Source of the DNA: Volvariella volvacea V23
Lineage: Eukaryota; Basidiomycota; Agaricomycetes; Agaricales; Pluteaceae
Assembly (NCBI GenBank): GCA_000349905.1
Contig: KB722757.1
Coordinates: 264,804 to 328,803, forward strand
Length of the DNA stretch: 64,000 nucleotides
Direction of reading: 5' to 3'
The notes beneath the pieces were generated by a model, which did not search any database, was not told the origin of the DNA, and saw nothing but the letters and a program-made list of their open reading frames with translations. This document shows positions 45,737 through 57,756 of this stretch, piece by piece; the first letter of the stretch is position 1, and the number at the start of each line of letters is the position of its first letter. The translations under genes and the position numbers were made by a program.

Positions 45737-47967
45737 TTACTCTGAGACTTCTTTTCGCTCATTCAAGTGGCGTATATCGAATGCATACTCCCGGAGGAAT
45801 GCAATAAACCCAGCGTCTGCTTGGTATTTCTCCCCACCCTCAGTTTGGATCCGCGGATAGGCTTCCTCATAACCTTTCCGAAGCGAATTGGTATCTAGCC
45901 AGTGAATAAGGCCCCAAGGCGAGAAGTACTTAATCGCTGGCGTCTCATTAGTACCTAAGTTTATCGAGGAGTAAGAGTACTCACCGAACAGTGTCATGGC
46001 CAAACTTCCTCCAAAGAGGAAGGTAAAGACAACGTTATACATGGTCCAGAGACCACCGAGTTCGGCAAGTCCATCTGCAAGAGATCCTTCAATGTAATCT
46101 TCCTCGATCCTAAAGTTTCTGACATCGTGTTGGTGTTGAATCCTCAACGAAGACATTTCAGGCCCACTAGCGTCTGTAGGAGGGTTCGGATTGGGTAAGA
46201 TGCTTGCTACTTCTGCTATCATAAAGGTCTTCATCTTGCCAATGTTCTGGGCGAATTCAATTAGTACCTTTGAAGGTTGCATCGAGCACTGTGCCGAAGT
46301 TGACGTACCCAGAAAGAAGGCGCTCCAAAAGCGCTGAGCCCCGGTCGTTGGTATACACGCCTCAACCGCCTAACGACATTTACAATTAGATGGGACCCGG
46401 GTGAGAGATGGACAGGTGCAGTGCTGTATAAGGCGTGTGTAGTATCCTTCGTCATGCCCACCACCACAAGTAGACTGACGTCGCGTCCAGACACCTGTTC
46501 TGGGTCTGTAGTTGTATCTGTCCAATTCATGGTGACCACGAGATCTGGAGAGGTCAGATACAATGGCCCCCAGAGTGCCGCTTGCATTTGATCAGACCCT
46601 ACACAATGAATTAAATTAAGGGGTCAACGAAAGTGGGGAAATCACGCACAGCGAGCGTCATCTTGGAAAATAAACCGACTGGGGCAGTTATAACTGAAAA
46701 GTGACATCTCCATAGCAAAGCCTCGGTAATGGCCATCTTGTTCAGCTACGTTTGAAAAGATTTGCTTGGAGTCATCATTAATGCGAGCAGTACAGTTTGA
46801 AGCTGCAATCGGTCGAAGCCCTACGATGTCTTTTGCCCAGTCTACCGGGTAGGACTTCCAGCTGTCTGTGTCTTCCTTCTCTTTCCATTGCGGCTCAACG
46901 TTTAGGTTGGACGATATGGATTGCGCAAGTGATTGACGAGACAGCTGTATTCAAAGGGCCAATACTCTGAAAATGCTGTCATCGCTAACAAATTAAATAC
47001 GTACAATGTGGACATTCCATTCATACTGTTCCATAGTTCGTATCATTTCCTGAGGTAAGTCGTAGACTGTGTATGTCTTTACCAACTTTGTCCATGAACC
47101 ACGAATCGGGTTGATTATAAGGGAATACCCTATCATAATCAGAAAGACACCAAAGATAATAATGGCGATGAGCTTTCGTAACACGCTTATCAGCTTTCCT
47201 TCACCCCTACATTCTACAATTACCAGACAGAATGTGTTGAATGGCCAGTTGAAGACTTACAGATCAGGCCGCCCATGGACAAGGGCATTTCCGAATACCA
47301 TAGTCCAGCGGGAGTAGGGTTGTGTGTGGTTATTACACCCTTGCAAAGGATCCACGACCTCCCACGAGAAGACATACTTGATGAATCCCACACGAATGAC
47401 GGACGCGACGGCGAGGAGAGTGAGGACCGTGTACAAGTAAAGTTGAGCGTGTGCGGTCGCTAGCAAGATGATGCTCTTATCCGTTTCCCAGAATCCAGTT
47501 GTAGGAAGTAACTGCTCTTTCCAAGCAGCGGTCCATTGCACTGTGTTAGACGTGAGCGATGCCGCATAACATGTAGGGGAAATATCTACGCACTATAGAG
47601 GCCGCCGCCAAAAGCTGCAATATAAAAAGGGCGAATGCAGGGAACCGAGCGAACCAGACTACCAAAGGAATCAATCCTTTTGCACAGATACAGGATGGAG
47701 ATAGTACCTCGAGAAGACGTGGACGAGGGCGTAAGCGCTACATGCCAGCCACCGAGTGGAGATGGACAACTCCCAAGGCTGGTTTCCAGCATCCGTTCCC
47801 TGCATTTCTGGCATGATAGTAGAGGCAGAAATCACGAGATTGATGGCAGAAAGAATCACTAGGGTTCGAAGGACAAAAAGTCGGAAGACGGTTGAGAACA
47901 GTAAGGAGGTAGAAGTGACCTCCAAGCGGTGGAGAACAACATCTAGTGGAGACATTGTAGGAGGCAT
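45737..47967 (-). CDS. Multipass membrane protein, agaricomycete family
   Basis: Eight exons on the minus strand (47967-47708, 47658-47594, 47540-47261, 47206-47005, 46944-46650, 46598-46384, 46333-45985, 45936-45737) give 621 residues. Membrane segments lie near the N-terminus (LLFSTVFRLFVLRTLVIL), in exon 3 (LYTVLTLLAVASVIRV), exon 4 (IAIIIFGVFLIMIGYSL) and exon 7 (GLWTMYNVVFTFLFGGS). A large loop in exons 5-6 has several Cys and Asn-X-Ser/Thr sites and is probably lumenal or extracellular. The ending FSPWGLIHWLD resembles proteins common in agaricomycetes with the motif GGLWTF...PLSALGxVH. Function unknown. The last intron (48 nt) is a multiple of three with a perfect TACTAATGA branch site. 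Confidence 0.72.
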
Positions 47968-48005
47968 TCTTGAAGTTGGTTTGCTGAGGTAGGAGAAATA
48001 CGCTA

Positions 48006-48015
48006 CTTATATATA
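48006..48015 (-). promoter_or_regulatory. Probable TATA box of the membrane protein gene
   Basis: TATATATAAG on the minus strand about 40 nt upstream of ATG 47967. Confidence 0.5.
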
Positions 48016-48288
48016 CGTCCGCGATTAACATGCTATGTTGGATTGAGAAGGAAATTAGTAGCATCCAACAAGTTACGGGATGTTGAATCGCGCTACAAGG
48101 TGCAAGAAGTTTGGCTCTGAGCGTCTGTGGGTCCAAGGGTCTAAGTGGCTTGATGTCGCTGAAACCATCAAAAGAAGGCCTAAGTATCCTCATTAATGTT
48201 GCGACCGTCAATAATACAAGGTCATCGCCTTGTGCTTGAACGTTCTGTGGCGAGTACTGGTGATCTCGGTGGCGCTGTCGACAACATT

Positions 48289-48650
48289 TAATGACCCATC
48301 GTCGTCAAAGGTCTGTGGGTCCAATATCACGTATCATAGCCTAAGGGCTGTAGATATGTCTTCATTAAATTTTATCGAAACGGACGCAATGGATCATCTT
48401 GATGAAGAAGGTTTTGTTGCTTGAACTGATAGACGAGGATTGTTTCAGCTGGTGAGTTAAGGTATCACAGTGAAGAGAATGAACAGCTTTAGTAGTATCA
48501 AGTCCACTACCCTAATGTGGCTCCTTGTTGTCAAACTTCTGTGGGTGCAATATCATATGTCAAAACTTATCGTGTGACATACATGGCGAACGTAATGGAC
48601 ACTACCTTTGGAGGTTTTGTTTTGTTACACAAACTGACGAACAATGCTCG
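48289..48650 (+). repeat. Diverged direct duplication (two copies)
   Basis: Segments near 48289-48430 and 48513-48650 share GTC(A/G)TCAAA, CTGTGGGT(C/G)CAATATCA and, further on, AATGGA followed by GGTTTTGTT. Spacing is about 225 bp. They look like old copies of one sequence, perhaps remnants of a gene or element; neither has an open reading frame with a motif. The match was judged by eye. Confidence 0.4.
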
Positions 48651-49074
48651 AATTTTTCAGTTGTATATCATGTCCACAGATCGTTGTCAATCGGCCCGAT
48701 ATGGCAGCTCGGCCCGCCTTCGCCAACGACCACGGCATTTTTGCTGTTGGAATCCCAGGCTAAGACGCGGTGGGCAGCAGGCTGCCCAGGTCTATCCTAG
48801 GGCAGTCTAGGATTGTCTATGCTAAAGAGGCAAGTCGGAGAGTGTGTAAGGATGTGTGGCTAATGTGAATCTAGGGTAAAAGTACTAGTAGAGTCGTAGG
48901 GGTATACACATGTGGATTGATGATATTTCTCCTTCCCGGTATATGCAGTGAGAGAGTTGTTCTGTTTGACTGAGATATACAATGCAAAGTAGCTGCACAG
49001 AAACTAAACAAAGCTACTAATGTAACGAAGAACATACATAGGACCCAAAGGGGATCAAATCCAACCCCCCACGC

Positions 49075-50043
49075 TCAATACGAAATATTAACAATCTTCC
49101 CCTCATACTCATCCCACCTATTCTGCACAGCATCCACCACAAAATGCGCCACATCCCTCCTCGAAACCGTCCACCCCCCGAGCTCTCCCTCCGAAACGCG
49201 ATACGGCGCCTTGGCCGCCTGTCCCTTCAAGTTCTTCTCCGCCACACACTCCCCATCCGTCAGCATCGAGGGTCTAATCACAAGCACCCTCTTCAGCGGC
49301 GCGTCCTTGAACCGCCTGTCCAGCCGCTCCCTCCACTCGCTCCCCATCAGCTCCTCGCTCGGCTCGTCGTCCGCCAGGTTCCACTCCCACCCGGCGGCGT
49401 GGAAGACGGCGCGCTCGGAGCCGGCTTTGTCGGCGTGCGGGACGGCGAGGAGGTATCCGTACAAGGGCTTGAGGGCGAAGGGCAGCGAGGCATGCGACGT
49501 CTTGGTGAGCCCGGTCGAGGAGAGGGTGATTAGTCGTGGAGCGGGCGTGGTCGTGGGCATGGCCGCGAGGACGTTGAGGAGGGATTGGGTGACGAGGTTT
49601 GTGGGGTTGATGACGGCGCCTTTGAATGGGTGGAAGGAGGGGTGGCCGCCTGGATGATAGGGCGTGTTTGGTGAGAATGAGGACGCGTTAGAGGGGGGAG
49701 TCTTGAGAGTACTCACCTACGGTGAAGAGAAGTAGATCGACGGGACCGTTCTTGGCGCCTTCGTCCCAGGCGCGCTGAACGTCTGCGGCAACGAGGGCAT
49801 CGCCTTGTAGCAGTATGGCTTTGCCTGACTTGACGTGTTTCTGGATCTCAGCATCATTGTCAAAGATGCTCGTGTTGCGGAGGAGGAACGTGACATTGGC
49901 TCCAGCAGCTATGGGTGTCGTATGGATGTAAGATTACATAGGATGCAATCTAAAGAATAGTGCTCACCGAGAAATTGGAGAGACCCATAGTAGCCAATGT
50001 TGCGAGATGCACCGATAGCGACGACGTTCTTGGTCGGGGACAT
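49075..50043 (-). CDS. NAD(P)-binding Rossmann-fold protein (atypical SDR/NmrA-like)
   Basis: Three exons on the minus strand (50043-49968, 49908-49717, 49649-49075) give 280 residues. The N-terminus MSPTKNVVAIGASRNIGYYG carries the dinucleotide-binding pattern GASRxIGxxG. It is followed by LAAGANVTFLLRN, then VDLLLFTVGG, the strand usually placed near the cofactor. Later parts fit NAD-dependent epimerase or NmrA-type proteins (RLITLSSTGLTK, VIRPSMLTDGE, VSRRDVAHFVVDAV). A Tyr/Lys catalytic pair is not obvious, so it may be a sensor or a divergent reductase. Introns are 59 and 67 nt. Confidence 0.83.
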
Positions 50044-51256
50044 GTCCAAATCTATAGTGATGGAAGAATGCCTCCTTACACTCCCCTCCACGCCTTATAT
50101 CCACACTGCACACACCACACACAATCTCAGGGGCAAAAGCTAGCTGCTGCGTGCGGATGCGGATGCATCGCTGCCGTAGTGACACAATCCAAGATGATAA
50201 GCAACACATCAGGGGCAATCCCAGCACGGCAATCCATTTACGGCCAGTTCCTCCCTTGCTTCCTCCGTACACTGCGGTCAATCCTGATCTCGGATGGAAA
50301 AACAGCCTTGGACAATTGCGCAATCTCAACGGCAATGTCAACGCCTTTTTGTTGCAGAGTCAATGTCATTCGCTGACTGGATGTGACCCATTATCAGCGT
50401 TCAAATGGCACAAGGCCAGCGTAGGAAACCCGCGCAGAGATCAAACAACGGAGGATTGACCAACGTTTGTGGGGCTAGTCAGGCCATGGCCGCCTTGACG
50501 TGATTCCTCAATAAGGACAAAGCCATAAATCACCGTGACCATTCGCGGATCGAGGATGTATAATCACCTGTGCCTAGGTAGCAGATGCTCGTTAGATATC
50601 ACGTCCACACTCAATTGAATTGACCATGAGAAGGACACGCGAGTGGGTGATTTGTTGTTGCACTAGATTGCAAAGGACAACGTTACGGTCGCGGGCTATG
50701 TATGTACCATCATCATCATAAACGCACAGGACACGGAGAGGAAGAGGAAAAGGGAACCAATTATACTCAGCATCTCCACAACGAAACACGTATACATGGG
50801 ATAAACAGGAGAGGACAGTGTAGTCACGGTAATATACTATATCGTCTAGCAAGCTAGAAGGAAACAGGAAAAAAAAGGTAAAGTCCCTCCACACACTCGC
50901 ACTAAAAAAAGGGAATGGATGTACGAGATTTTCTGTTGCAAAGGGGCAAACATTACAATTGAACCTCCATTCCAACGGACCTCATCGTCACGCAACAGAC
51001 GAGGTCAAGCATGCCATGATACAAAAACGCAGAAGGAGAAGACGGATGAAGTAAGATAAGACGCGGGTACCCCACAAGTACAAGGAGAGCCACCAAATCG
51101 TAAAAAAAAAACAGTCCAGTTTCGCACATTTCTTCAAACGGAAGGGCAGCTGACGAGTTCAGCTCCGGACTTCAGCTGGAGACAGATGAGGTCATCAACC
51201 TTGATCAGAACAGGGGAAGGACGGACGGACAAAAAGGAAAAAGGCTCGCGTGACCC
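50044..51256. other. Spacer between two minus-strand genes
   Basis: About 1.2 kb. It holds the promoter of the NAD(P)-binding gene and the 3' region of the proline-rich protein gene. No gene or repeat recognised. Confidence 0.45.
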
Positions 51257-52462
51257 TCACGTACTCTTGACTATTGCTGCTGCTCCTGCTGCCGCCTTGG
51301 GCGCTGCGCCATTCGCCGCTGCCGCGGATAGATGGGGATCGATAGAGTCGGATGATTGCCCAGGGGCTGAGCTTGAGCCACTCGAAGACGTCGCATTCGT
51401 CGCGGCGGCTGTAGGAGCGGCAGCTGGGCCACCAGCTGCCGCGTTCGTCTGCGCGTCGTAGGTCCCGAACGGTGTCGGGGCCACGAGCGGTCGGTGGAAC
51501 CGCGCGCGGAACTCGTTGGGTGCGGTTCCGGGGTGCGCAGCGGGATCACCACCCGGGGGTGGTGGTGGAGGGAACGGGTGGCCGGTTGGTGGTGGTGCAC
51601 CCGGGTGTTGCTCGTGAGGGGGCATTTCTACGGGAAAGGGCGGGGGTGGAGCGGGTGGGAGGGCCTGTCCGTTCTTTGCGGCGTGTTCTGCGTAGTGCAT
51701 CCGTCTCTGGAGGGGAAGAGAGATGTTAGACGAAGGATGTTAGGGATAGGATCGAGATCGATGCACCTGATGGTCCCAGTGATCCCAGGCCTCCGCAATG
51801 ATAGGCTCCAGCGACGCGAGTTCCTCGTTCGTCATGTTCAATGTCCGCAAGAGGTGTTGTTTTAGTAGGGGTGCGCAGGAGAAGGATAAGAGCAGGGTGG
51901 ATGCAAACGTCTGGCCTCCCAAAGGTTGGCCTTGAGGGAACGGGGGCTCCTGCTGACCCATGGGAGGCGGAGGATGATGCTGAGGGGGTGGTAGGTCATG
52001 CGGGATGACTTGCTGGTACTGGCCCTCTGCATTGACGCGATAATGGACGTCGTCCATTCCGGGAATGATGTCGTTACCCATATCCAGACCCAGCTCCCTC
52101 ATTTTCCTTTGCTTCACAAGCTGCCGGTGCTTCCGTTGGCGCTCCCGCGCAGCTGCGCGGACCTTTTCTCTTCTTGCCAGCTCGTCCGGCGTCAGCTCCT
52201 GGCTAAAGTCAGCTGGGGTGGGCTGTGGTGTGGGTACCGAATGAGGCGGTGGCGCCATCTGGGCTGGGGGCTGCTGTTGCTGTTGCTCTGCAGTCTGAGC
52301 AAAAGCCATGATACCCATGCCAGCATTGTTGCGATCCCGCTCCCGCTTCCGGCGTTGTCGTTCTGCAGCCTTTTCCCTTTTGAGTCTTTGACTTGGAGTC
52401 TCATTCTCGCGGGGGCGTTTGCGCGAGTTGGTGGTTGTGCCATTGGGAACAGCGTTGTCCAT
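51257..52462 (-). CDS. Proline-rich protein with a basic region
   Basis: Two exons on the minus strand (52462-51767 and 51706-51257) give 381 residues. Residues 12-45 contain a basic, Arg-rich stretch (RKRPRENETPSQRLKREKAA, then RQRRKRERDRNN), and a second basic helix (ARREKVRAAARERQRKHRQL) lies near residue 110. Both look like DNA-binding or nuclear-localising regions, but no leucine zipper follows. The rest is rich in Pro, Gln, His and Ala. Residues 190-225 hold a leucine-rich helix (LLLSFSCAPLLKQHLLRTLN). It is probably a nuclear regulator, identity unknown. The single intron (60 nt, GTGCAT...CCAG) is GT-AG. Confidence 0.72.
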
Positions 52463-53157
52463 GATGGAGAATGATAATATATTTTGTGCGTGCTACACGT
52501 TCCTTGGGCAGAAACGACGGACACAAGACTTTGCAAGCTGTGTGAATCTTGTGTGACCTATGCGATGGCACCAGGCGGGCTTCCAGTGACAATATCGTGA
52601 CGGACAGTGACGGGAGGTTCAGGAGGAGTGTCACATTCGTAAGCCGTTTTGTTGTCGGTGTACCTCCTCAGGGCGTGGGAACCGCTTAGCTAACTCCCGT
52701 TGCCATAGCCCGCCACTGCGATAAGAAACGCGTGCCTGCGGCTGGCACTGCTCACTATCACATCCTAGCTGGACCCAGGTCATAGGGTTGAGGAGAGGTA
52801 TCAAGCTCGAGGACCTCGTATGTCACGCCGTGTGCTTCTGGTCATGCAGGGTCTCCAGATCAACTCTTGGCTGCATCAAGAATGTTTGTGACCATGTCCA
52901 CGGCGACTCGGATATTTTGCTGTATGTCTACGATAGCCCACAGTAGCAACGGATTGACCTCAGCATGTCTACTGGCCGAGAAAAGTAACACGACAAGATC
53001 GCCAACCATTCGTGCGATGAGATAGGGGTGTGACCAAAGCCGTCGGAGTTTGAACCGCGCTGCGGGCTTACCGCGCCGCAATTCCAGACGTAATTCCACA
53101 GAAACTTGTTCACCCACGGCAAACCTCCAAAACTCCAATCACCCACGCTGGACGCCA
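52463..53157. other. Divergent promoter region with an antisense frame
   Basis: Lies between the starts of the proline-rich gene (minus) and the Mif2-like gene (plus). A minus-strand frame at 52860-53138 is open and rather protein-like but its first ATG is at 53010, inside the frame; see findings. Confidence 0.4.
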
Positions 53158-54503
53158 ATGAATACAGCCTCTGCAGATAGCCCAAACCCTCCGCCGATAA
53201 CAACCTCCTTTCCTCAGGAAAGCGATCACGCCGCCCAGCCCGAGCGGAGTCACGATGGCGCACAACCACCTCCTGCTGCACCCTCAGAATCACAGACGTC
53301 CGGGACCGCTCATCTGGATGTAAAAGGAGAGACCAGCGACCAAGGGGATGAGTCGGTGGACGAAGACTTCCACAGCCAATTCGTTGGGAGCAGCCGTGCA
53401 TCCCCAATGCCCCAACCCTCCGCCATCCGCGATACGCTCCCCACACCAACAGAAGCCTTTCCTCAAAGTCTGACGGCAGCTATGCACGAGTTGCACGCCG
53501 GCTCGGATGCGCCGAGTGACGTTGCGAGCAGTAGCGGTGAGGGCACTGTGAAGCCCAAGAAAATCCTGAGAGTGAAGCGCGAAAAGCCTAAATCGAGGCC
53601 GAGTCCGTCGTCAGACTCGGATGACGAGAGAAAAGGGCAAGGTCCGTATGTTGTTCAGGGCGCAGAGAGGTATCGTCGTAAGTCGTTCTCTTGGCGGCTC
53701 GAGGGGAGAGCGGTTGGAATTCACATGATTTTACGTGTAACAGGATTGGTGCTGACTCCTCAGAAGGTTCACTTCATCGAACGACCCAGCGGGAACTGGG
53801 CGTTCACGAAATGCCTTGGTACCGACTCGGATTTTCTCGCTGCTGGTCAACTGTTGGTTTATCCTAGATGTACAAAGTCGTTGAGTAATGTGAAGGACTA
53901 TACATATGTAAGCACCGCCACATCTTATCTCTCCCAGTCTTCACAACCCCGTCCAGGTATTTTATGTCATACAAGGAACCCTCAAAGTCACAATCCACAC
54001 GGGTTCCTACTCACTCGCACCTGGGGGCATGTTCATTGTCCCCCCAGGTAAGGCGGTTTCACTCTCGCCACTCACCTAGCCACCACTTCGTTACTAAACC
54101 CACCACACCCACAGGGAACACCTACTCTGTAGAAAACACCTCCGATACAGAGGTCAAACTCTTCTTTGCCCAGGCGCGCAAGGTGCCGAACCCAGACTCG
54201 GACCGTGACGACGAGCCGACCAGCGTGCTGATACACCGCCTGCTGAGCGTGCCGACGTCGCGAGCGGGGATACTGCTCGCGCTGTTGTTGCAGCAGATTG
54301 CGCATCGGTACCATGTGTACAGACAGACGGTGGTCTATTGGTATCGTATGTATTTGGCGCAGTACGAGCCGCAGGTCAAGGCGTTGCTGGCTGGTAGGAA
54401 GTCCTGGGTCCTGTTTTTCTTGCTGGGGTATTTCGCGAGACAGGCGCCTGTCATAGGGTCGCCGCCGATAGTGAAGGTGCAGATCGTTCGGAGGCAGCGG
54501 TAG
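53158..54503 (+). CDS. CENP-C/Mif2-like protein with a C-terminal cupin and extra tail
   Basis: Four exons (53158-53677, 53744-53907, 53957-54047, 54115-54503) give 387 residues. The first 170 are disordered and acidic or Ser-rich. The Mif2 cupin begins near LVLTPQKVHFIERPSGNWAF, with DSDFLAAGQLLVYPRC, then DYTYVFYVIQGTLKV and APGGMFIVPPGNTYSVEN, ending LFFAQARK. CENP-C cupins mediate dimerisation at the kinetochore. The Arg/Trp CENP-C motif that binds the CENP-A nucleosome is not visible. After the cupin come about 110 residues, including hydrophobic GILLALLLQQIA and SWVLFFLLGYFA, with strongly GC-biased codons, not known to me in Mif2. The start may lie further upstream if a first exon exists. 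Confidence 0.75.
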
Positions 54504-55626
54504 ATAGATGGGGCGGTGCTTGACTTTATACCATATGCTGAGTGCTATCGTTATATCTTGTTTTGCTTGTGTTATATTGTGTTTAGTCACCCTTGATATC
54601 TCCTTGCTTATTCCGAGTCTTCAGGTCTTTAGGAGAGGTCGTGTACTTTGCCATCAATACATTTGCTTTGCTAACCGTCGACAGTGGTCTGCCGCCGCGC
54701 ATATATTCAAGTCCCAATATATCATCATTCGTTCCGTAGCTCCATCTCAACATCTTTGCAGACCAACAGATGAGCAGCAGCACCGACTAGAATCGGATTT
54801 CTCCGAGTCCGCATTTGTTTGGTTTAAGCTCAACCTGGCCTTCCAAGACGGAGGTTGGCGTGCACTTTGCGGCTTGTATTGGAATGCTCTTTCTCGAATT
54901 TTATCCCGTGCGTCCCGTCCAGTCTTCTTGATCTACTGCATAAAGGGTTACGAGATCAATGCCTGCTATCGGTGCTATCGTGCTCGTCCAATGGTCAATC
55001 CAATGGCATGCACGTTCATTCGTTCATTACCCTTACGGGCAGCTGGAGATATTAACATTTAGAGTACTCGCTTCAATCTCCGCCATCTTACGACTAAATG
55101 CTGTCCTACAATCCGGACCCTGGCGTACATGGAATTGAGGTGCTGTCACGAGAAACTTACAGCCTCCGCTCAGCTGGTAGCGCCACAAAAGCGACCGTAG
55201 CCGAATGAGATTAGGTGTGTAGCTCATCCCATACCACACTGGCGTAAAGGGCTTACTCTCAGATTTTTTTTTACGAGGTTCAGATTGCGAGGCTGGATTC
55301 TGGGTCAATGTGTCTGTGCGTAGCGAAGAAAATACGAGGACTCACAACGTGAGCCCACAAGCGCGTTATCATATTAAATTACAATGCTGTGTGTCAAGTC
55401 TCTTTAGGACCTACTGCGTACTATAGTAAACGCCACAGGTTCAAGAGTGACACACAACCGATCTATTAATAGGTCAACAAGATTGGAATTAGAGGCCCGA
55501 GGTCCGGGGGCGTGCAGATAACCCGTCCCAGTTGGTTAGAAAAAGCCCCTGTCCCCGTCTACTTGCGTCTTTGCAGACTGCTGCCCCAACCAGTCTCCTC
55601 CTGATCTCCGTAGTAGGAACTCTGAC
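54504..55626. other. Spacer after the Mif2-like gene
   Basis: Mif2-like 3' untranslated region and the promoter of the GPCR-like gene. A tRNA-like D-arm at 55166-55183 was examined and rejected. No gene recognised. Confidence 0.45.
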
Positions 55627-57146
55627 ATGCGTGCGACGTCTGTACCGCCTGGCGTTGTGTGCTCGCTTGAGGAGTATAACAGGTCATATGCGGTCACTGG
55701 GATTCGGAATCTCCATTGTTTGACGAGAGGACAGACGATTGGGCTGATGGTGAGTCTTTGGTGTATATTCACGATCCAAGCTGGGCGTCAAATTTTATGT
55801 CTGTTATCGTTATTTTATTGATGACATTCACGCTGCCTAGGTGGTAATTTACAGTGCGGTGGTCTCTCTCATCGCTGTACTCTGCATGTTTGGTTTGATT
55901 ATCGTAAGTCGCCTTCACCTCTTCTCTTATTCGCATATATATTTATGTACTATCACATACAAGCGCAATGCCATGTTTTACCGCAAGCAGAAGAAGGAAG
56001 CGCGAGGGGGCAGTTATTATTCGCTAATTGAGAAACCCATAGATGCACTCTTGGTACCATTCATCGTCTCCGTCCCGCACTATGGTACCCTGCTTACAGA
56101 GTATTCATTACTGCTGTCTAGCTGTCCCTCTTTGTGTCGGACGTCATCCAGACGCTTGGTGTTATCGTGTCTATTGAATTGGTGAACAGAGGGAAGACGG
56201 AAGTGGGTAGTTTCTGTACCTCGCAAAGTAAGCGCTACGATTATTCCCATTGATTGGCTGTTTGCTACTGGGTGATGGCCAATATCTCATTGGCGCCTGT
56301 GGTCTATGATAGCTGTCCTCAAACAGTTGGGGAATACGACTGGAGCCATGATAACAACTGTGTGTGTGATTTACCTTGAATCTGCAAAATACTGATGCGC
56401 AACACAGGTTATAGCGTTGTACGCCCTATATTCGTGGTATACGTGTAGCGACGGCAGCCTGCGCGTGTCAGTCTACGTGATCATGGGCATTTGGATGATC
56501 AACGTCTTGGTGATCATCCTTGGAAATGTGCATCACGGCACTCCGTTTGCGACGCCTACACCGGTGGGTTCTCGGCTCTCCAGGCAGCTGCTATTGGCAC
56601 CGCATACTCACCTTTTATGGTTAGTATTGGTGCTGGATTAATCCTCAATATCCTCAATATCAGATAGTTGGAGAGTATTTGTGGTACTGGATCGCCCTCG
56701 CCGTGTCTTTCATTGTGTATGCGATTCTGGCGCTGCACAATTCAGGCCTACGGGATAACCGGGTCCTGGCGTTAGTCACTCATCTCTTATTCCACGTGCT
56801 TAGTTCTTAACTTTGCTCTTTTAGTTATCCAATAGTATATTGCATAATGATCCTCCCGAAGAGCGTAGTGCGCTTCATAGGGTTTGCAAGAGAGCGTCAA
56901 CCCATCGAGCATCGCACCCCTATGCCATCCGCAGCAACATTTGCTGTCGTTACCATATACAACTTGAATGCGCTATGCAATGTAGCGTTGACGTATTGGA
57001 TGAGGAAGGACGCAAACTTGCTTCATAGGCGGCAGTTGGCACCTGTAGTAGATCTACCCATGCCCAGGTGTGAGATGGGGGGCGTTGGAGTGTCAGCTGT
57101 TGATGGGATTGGGGTGAAAGGTGATAGCTTAGACGATCAGGCCTAG
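55627..57146 (+). CDS. GPCR-like seven-helix protein with PYWCWI motif
   Basis: Eight exons (55627-55749, 55841-55903, 55964-56053, 56122-56227, 56313-56359, 56408-56563, 56625-56770, 56825-57146) give 350 residues. The hydrophobic segments include VVIYSAVVSLIAVLCMFGLI, ALLLSLFVSDVIQTLGVIV, TTVIALYALYSWYTC, VYVIMGIWMINVLVIIL and YLWYWIALAVSFIVYAIL. TPTPYWCWI and the final AYPIVYCIMILPKSVVRF are the hallmark motifs of this basidiomycete family, distantly like Git3/cAMP-receptor-type GPCRs. A receptor role is plausible, ligand unknown. The C-terminal tail is hydrophilic. The exon before YWCWI ends at a GTGGGT donor; the acceptor is TTAG. Confidence 0.78.
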
Positions 57147-57756
57147 TCGCGGTGCCAGAGGGACGACGGTTTAAGACATCTCATTGTATAGTAGGACTAT
57201 GTTGGGATCAGGTTGGTGGCGTCCCTACCCTTCTCGTCTTCGTGTAGTATTAACAATACATTCTCGTGACTTCCGTCCGATTCGCGGTTGCGCTTACAAG
57301 TAAACCTGTCATAATGCTATGTTCTTTGAGGAATTAATAAAGTACTTGAGCATCGTCGCGAAGTGGCCGTAGAATCAATCGAGGCTCGCAACTTCACCAC
57401 CGTGTTTCTATCTCACTGTACACTCAACCTCTTATATTCGATGCAAACCCTGCATAAACAGATACCTGGATTTTGAGAAGTGGTGGGGTTGAGTTGCGGG
57501 GTTTCGACATTCTCATGCTTTTTTTTTGGTGCAAATATTTCAGTGAGCCCCACGACAGTAGTCACTTGACTGTATGAGTTACAGTAGAATGACGGTGAGT
57601 TCGTCGACATGCTTGGACTCGGAGTTCTGACGGCTTTATGGTTGCTGCCGATACTCACGTGATCGCGTCCGGCCATTTTTTTATGACACTCGGCAATATG
57701 TTTTACATCATCGGCGACTCATTGTTCCCCGTGGGGAGCAATCCTGCGCTATTCAC
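57147..57756. other. Spacer between GPCR-like gene and F-box pseudogene
   Basis: About 600 bp with no recognisable gene; holds the GPCR-like 3' region. Confidence 0.45.

Larger units (their letters stand above)
47968..49074. other. Long spacer with a decayed duplication
   Basis: No supported gene. It holds the membrane protein promoter at the left and the 3' region of the NAD(P)-binding gene at the right, plus two similar segments (see 48289-48430 and 48513-48650). Confidence 0.45.

Noticed and set aside
52928..53449. Long minus-strand frame overlapping the Mif2-like exon
   Set aside because: Its composition is unlike protein, and the plus strand carries the cupin-bearing gene with good splice sites.
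54072..54590. Minus-strand frame over the Mif2-like tail
   Set aside because: Antisense shadow of GC-rich codons; the plus frame continues the cupin in phase.
55166..55183. tRNA-like D-arm sequence (CCGCTCAGCTGGTAGCGC)
   Set aside because: It resembles a D-arm, but no matching T-arm (GGTTCRANTCC) or acceptor stem closes the cloverleaf downstream.
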